From NCBI GenBank assembly GCA_031274565.1, contig JAISPY010000247.1, forward strand, positions 1-5,585: a stretch of DNA of 5,585 nt, given 5' to 3'. Within the stretch, counting starts at the first letter, position 1, and every line of letters begins with the position of its first letter. The DNA is from Treponema sp. (GTDB lineage: Bacteria; Spirochaetota; Spirochaetia; Treponematales; Breznakiellaceae). Under the pieces are notes generated by a model, which was not told the origin of the DNA, made no database searches, and saw nothing but the letters and a program-made list of their open reading frames with translations. Position numbers and translations under genes: made by a program. Positions 5,380-5,585 of the stretch are shown in pieces.

Positions 5380-5544
5380 ATGCTGAGAATGGCTCAATCA
5401 AATGCAATTTCTCCGGTATATATCTTTGCAGAGATGCTTTCAGACTTTTTGATTTCGACCGGGTACATCGCGAATTTTTTTTTGAAGTGCGAATTTTTCT
5501 TAGAAAAATTCAGAAAAAACTTCATAAGGAGTCCGATAGTTTAA
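5380..5544 (+). CDS. Possible small protein of 54 residues (doubtful)
   Basis: An ATG at 5380 opens a 54-codon frame. Its product begins MLRMAQSNAISPVYIFAEML and continues with a Phe/Lys-rich stretch (ANFFLKCEFFLEKFRK) to SPIV. The TAA stop (5542-5544) abuts a terminator-like hairpin, which is what one would expect of a real short gene. Against it, there is no Shine-Dalgarno site. The second half is encoded by T-runs and an AT-rich inverted repeat that by themselves generate Phe and Lys codons. I also do not recognise the sequence. A second ATG at 5389 is an alternative start. It is more likely a chance ORF in intergenic DNA. Confidence 0.18.
   Translation: MLRMAQSNAISPVYIFAEMLSDFLISTGYIANFFLKCEFFLEKFRKNFIRSPIV
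5491..5511. repeat. AT-rich perfect inverted repeat (nested hairpin)
   Basis: GAATTTTTC (5491-5499) and GAAAAATTC (5503-5511) pair perfectly around TTA. An outer pair, GAAGT (5484-5488) and ACTTC (5519-5523), nests around it. GCGAATTTTT also occurs as a direct repeat at 5470-5479 and 5489-5498, the first copy continuing as a run of nine T. The stem is too AT-rich for a classical terminator. Confidence 0.55.
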
Positions 5545-5575
5545 GACCTTACGAGGTCTATTATTTATTTTATCA
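5544..5575 (+). terminator. Terminator-like hairpin near the right edge
   Basis: AGACCT (5544-5549) and AGGTCT (5554-5559) form a perfect six-base stem around the tetraloop TACG, followed by the T-rich tract ATTATTTATTTTATC. The tract is interrupted by A, so efficiency is uncertain. It overlaps the stop codon of the doubtful 54-codon ORF. It could instead be part of the leader of a gene beyond the window. Confidence 0.5.
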
Positions 5576-5585
5576 ACAATCTTGT

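Larger units (their letters stand above)
5166..5585. other. Mostly non-coding region downstream of the acyltransferase
   Basis: Composition returns abruptly to GC-rich after the acyltransferase stop (5166-5300) and turns AT-rich again from about 5340. It contains a GCCCTG/CAGGGC inverted pair (5197-5202 and 5222-5227), a strong terminator, an AT-rich hairpin, a doubtful 54-codon ORF and a second terminator-like hairpin near the right edge. I recognise no RNA gene or transposase. AAGGAG at 5525-5530 resembles a ribosome site, but no start codon follows at usable distance. Confidence 0.55.

Noticed and set aside
5374..5400. TTGTCATGCTGAG motif, reminiscent of the start of interspersed repeats seen in some bacterial genomes, and a possible TTGTCA -35 box
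   Set aside because: Only the first 13 bases resemble what I remember, there is no partner arm, and the best -10 match at proper spacing (TCAAAT) is poor.
1..5585. CRISPR array, defence cluster, transposon or RNA gene
   Set aside because: No spaced repeats, transposase, integrase, nuclease or cloverleaf-like segments are visible on either strand.

Overview
This window looks like a chromosomal segment of a moderately GC-rich bacterium. The purE-purC-purF order and the style of the XRE-type regulator would fit a spirochaete such as a gut Treponema. That is a guess from general resemblance; nothing in the window proves the taxon.

Layout, all genes on the + strand. (1) Positions 1-2426 hold a tight purine-biosynthesis operon: the 3' end of purE, purC (overlapping purE by four bases, ATGA) and purF (15 bases further on). 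These act at three steps of IMP synthesis: PurF commits PRPP to the pathway, PurE makes CAIR and PurC makes SAICAR. PurF carries an unusual lysine/glutamate-rich insert encoded by a degenerate 9-base tandem repeat. (2) Positions 2427-2942 hold a small XRE/Cro-C1-type DNA-binding protein. It has its own near-consensus promoter, a dyad over the -10 box and start codon, and probably a leaderless mRNA. (3) Positions 3049-3831 encode a membrane-anchored DUF218 (YdcF/SanA/ElyC-like) envelope protein, preceded by a strong stem-loop. (4) From about 3900 to 5165 the composition turns sharply AT-rich. This part holds an integral-membrane acyltransferase-3 gene that looks acquired. (5) Positions 5166-5585 are mostly non-coding: a strong bidirectional-looking terminator, an AT-rich hairpin, a doubtful 54-codon ORF and a second terminator-like hairpin.

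The most interesting point is the 5' end of the acyltransferase gene. The coherent reading frame extends upstream of any normal start codon into 4.7 copies of the heptamer AACAGCC. An ATG lies immediately before the array but is out of frame. Removing one heptamer, or adding two, would put it in frame and give a full-length protein of about 369 residues. This is the layout of a phase-variable surface-modification gene caught in the OFF state. A competing signal complicates this: a near-consensus promoter (TTGACA, 17 bases, TAGAAT) has its -10 box over that same ATG. A damaged or repeat-invaded 5' end therefore remains possible. Apart from this I see no defence system, CRISPR array, transposase, tRNA or rRNA.
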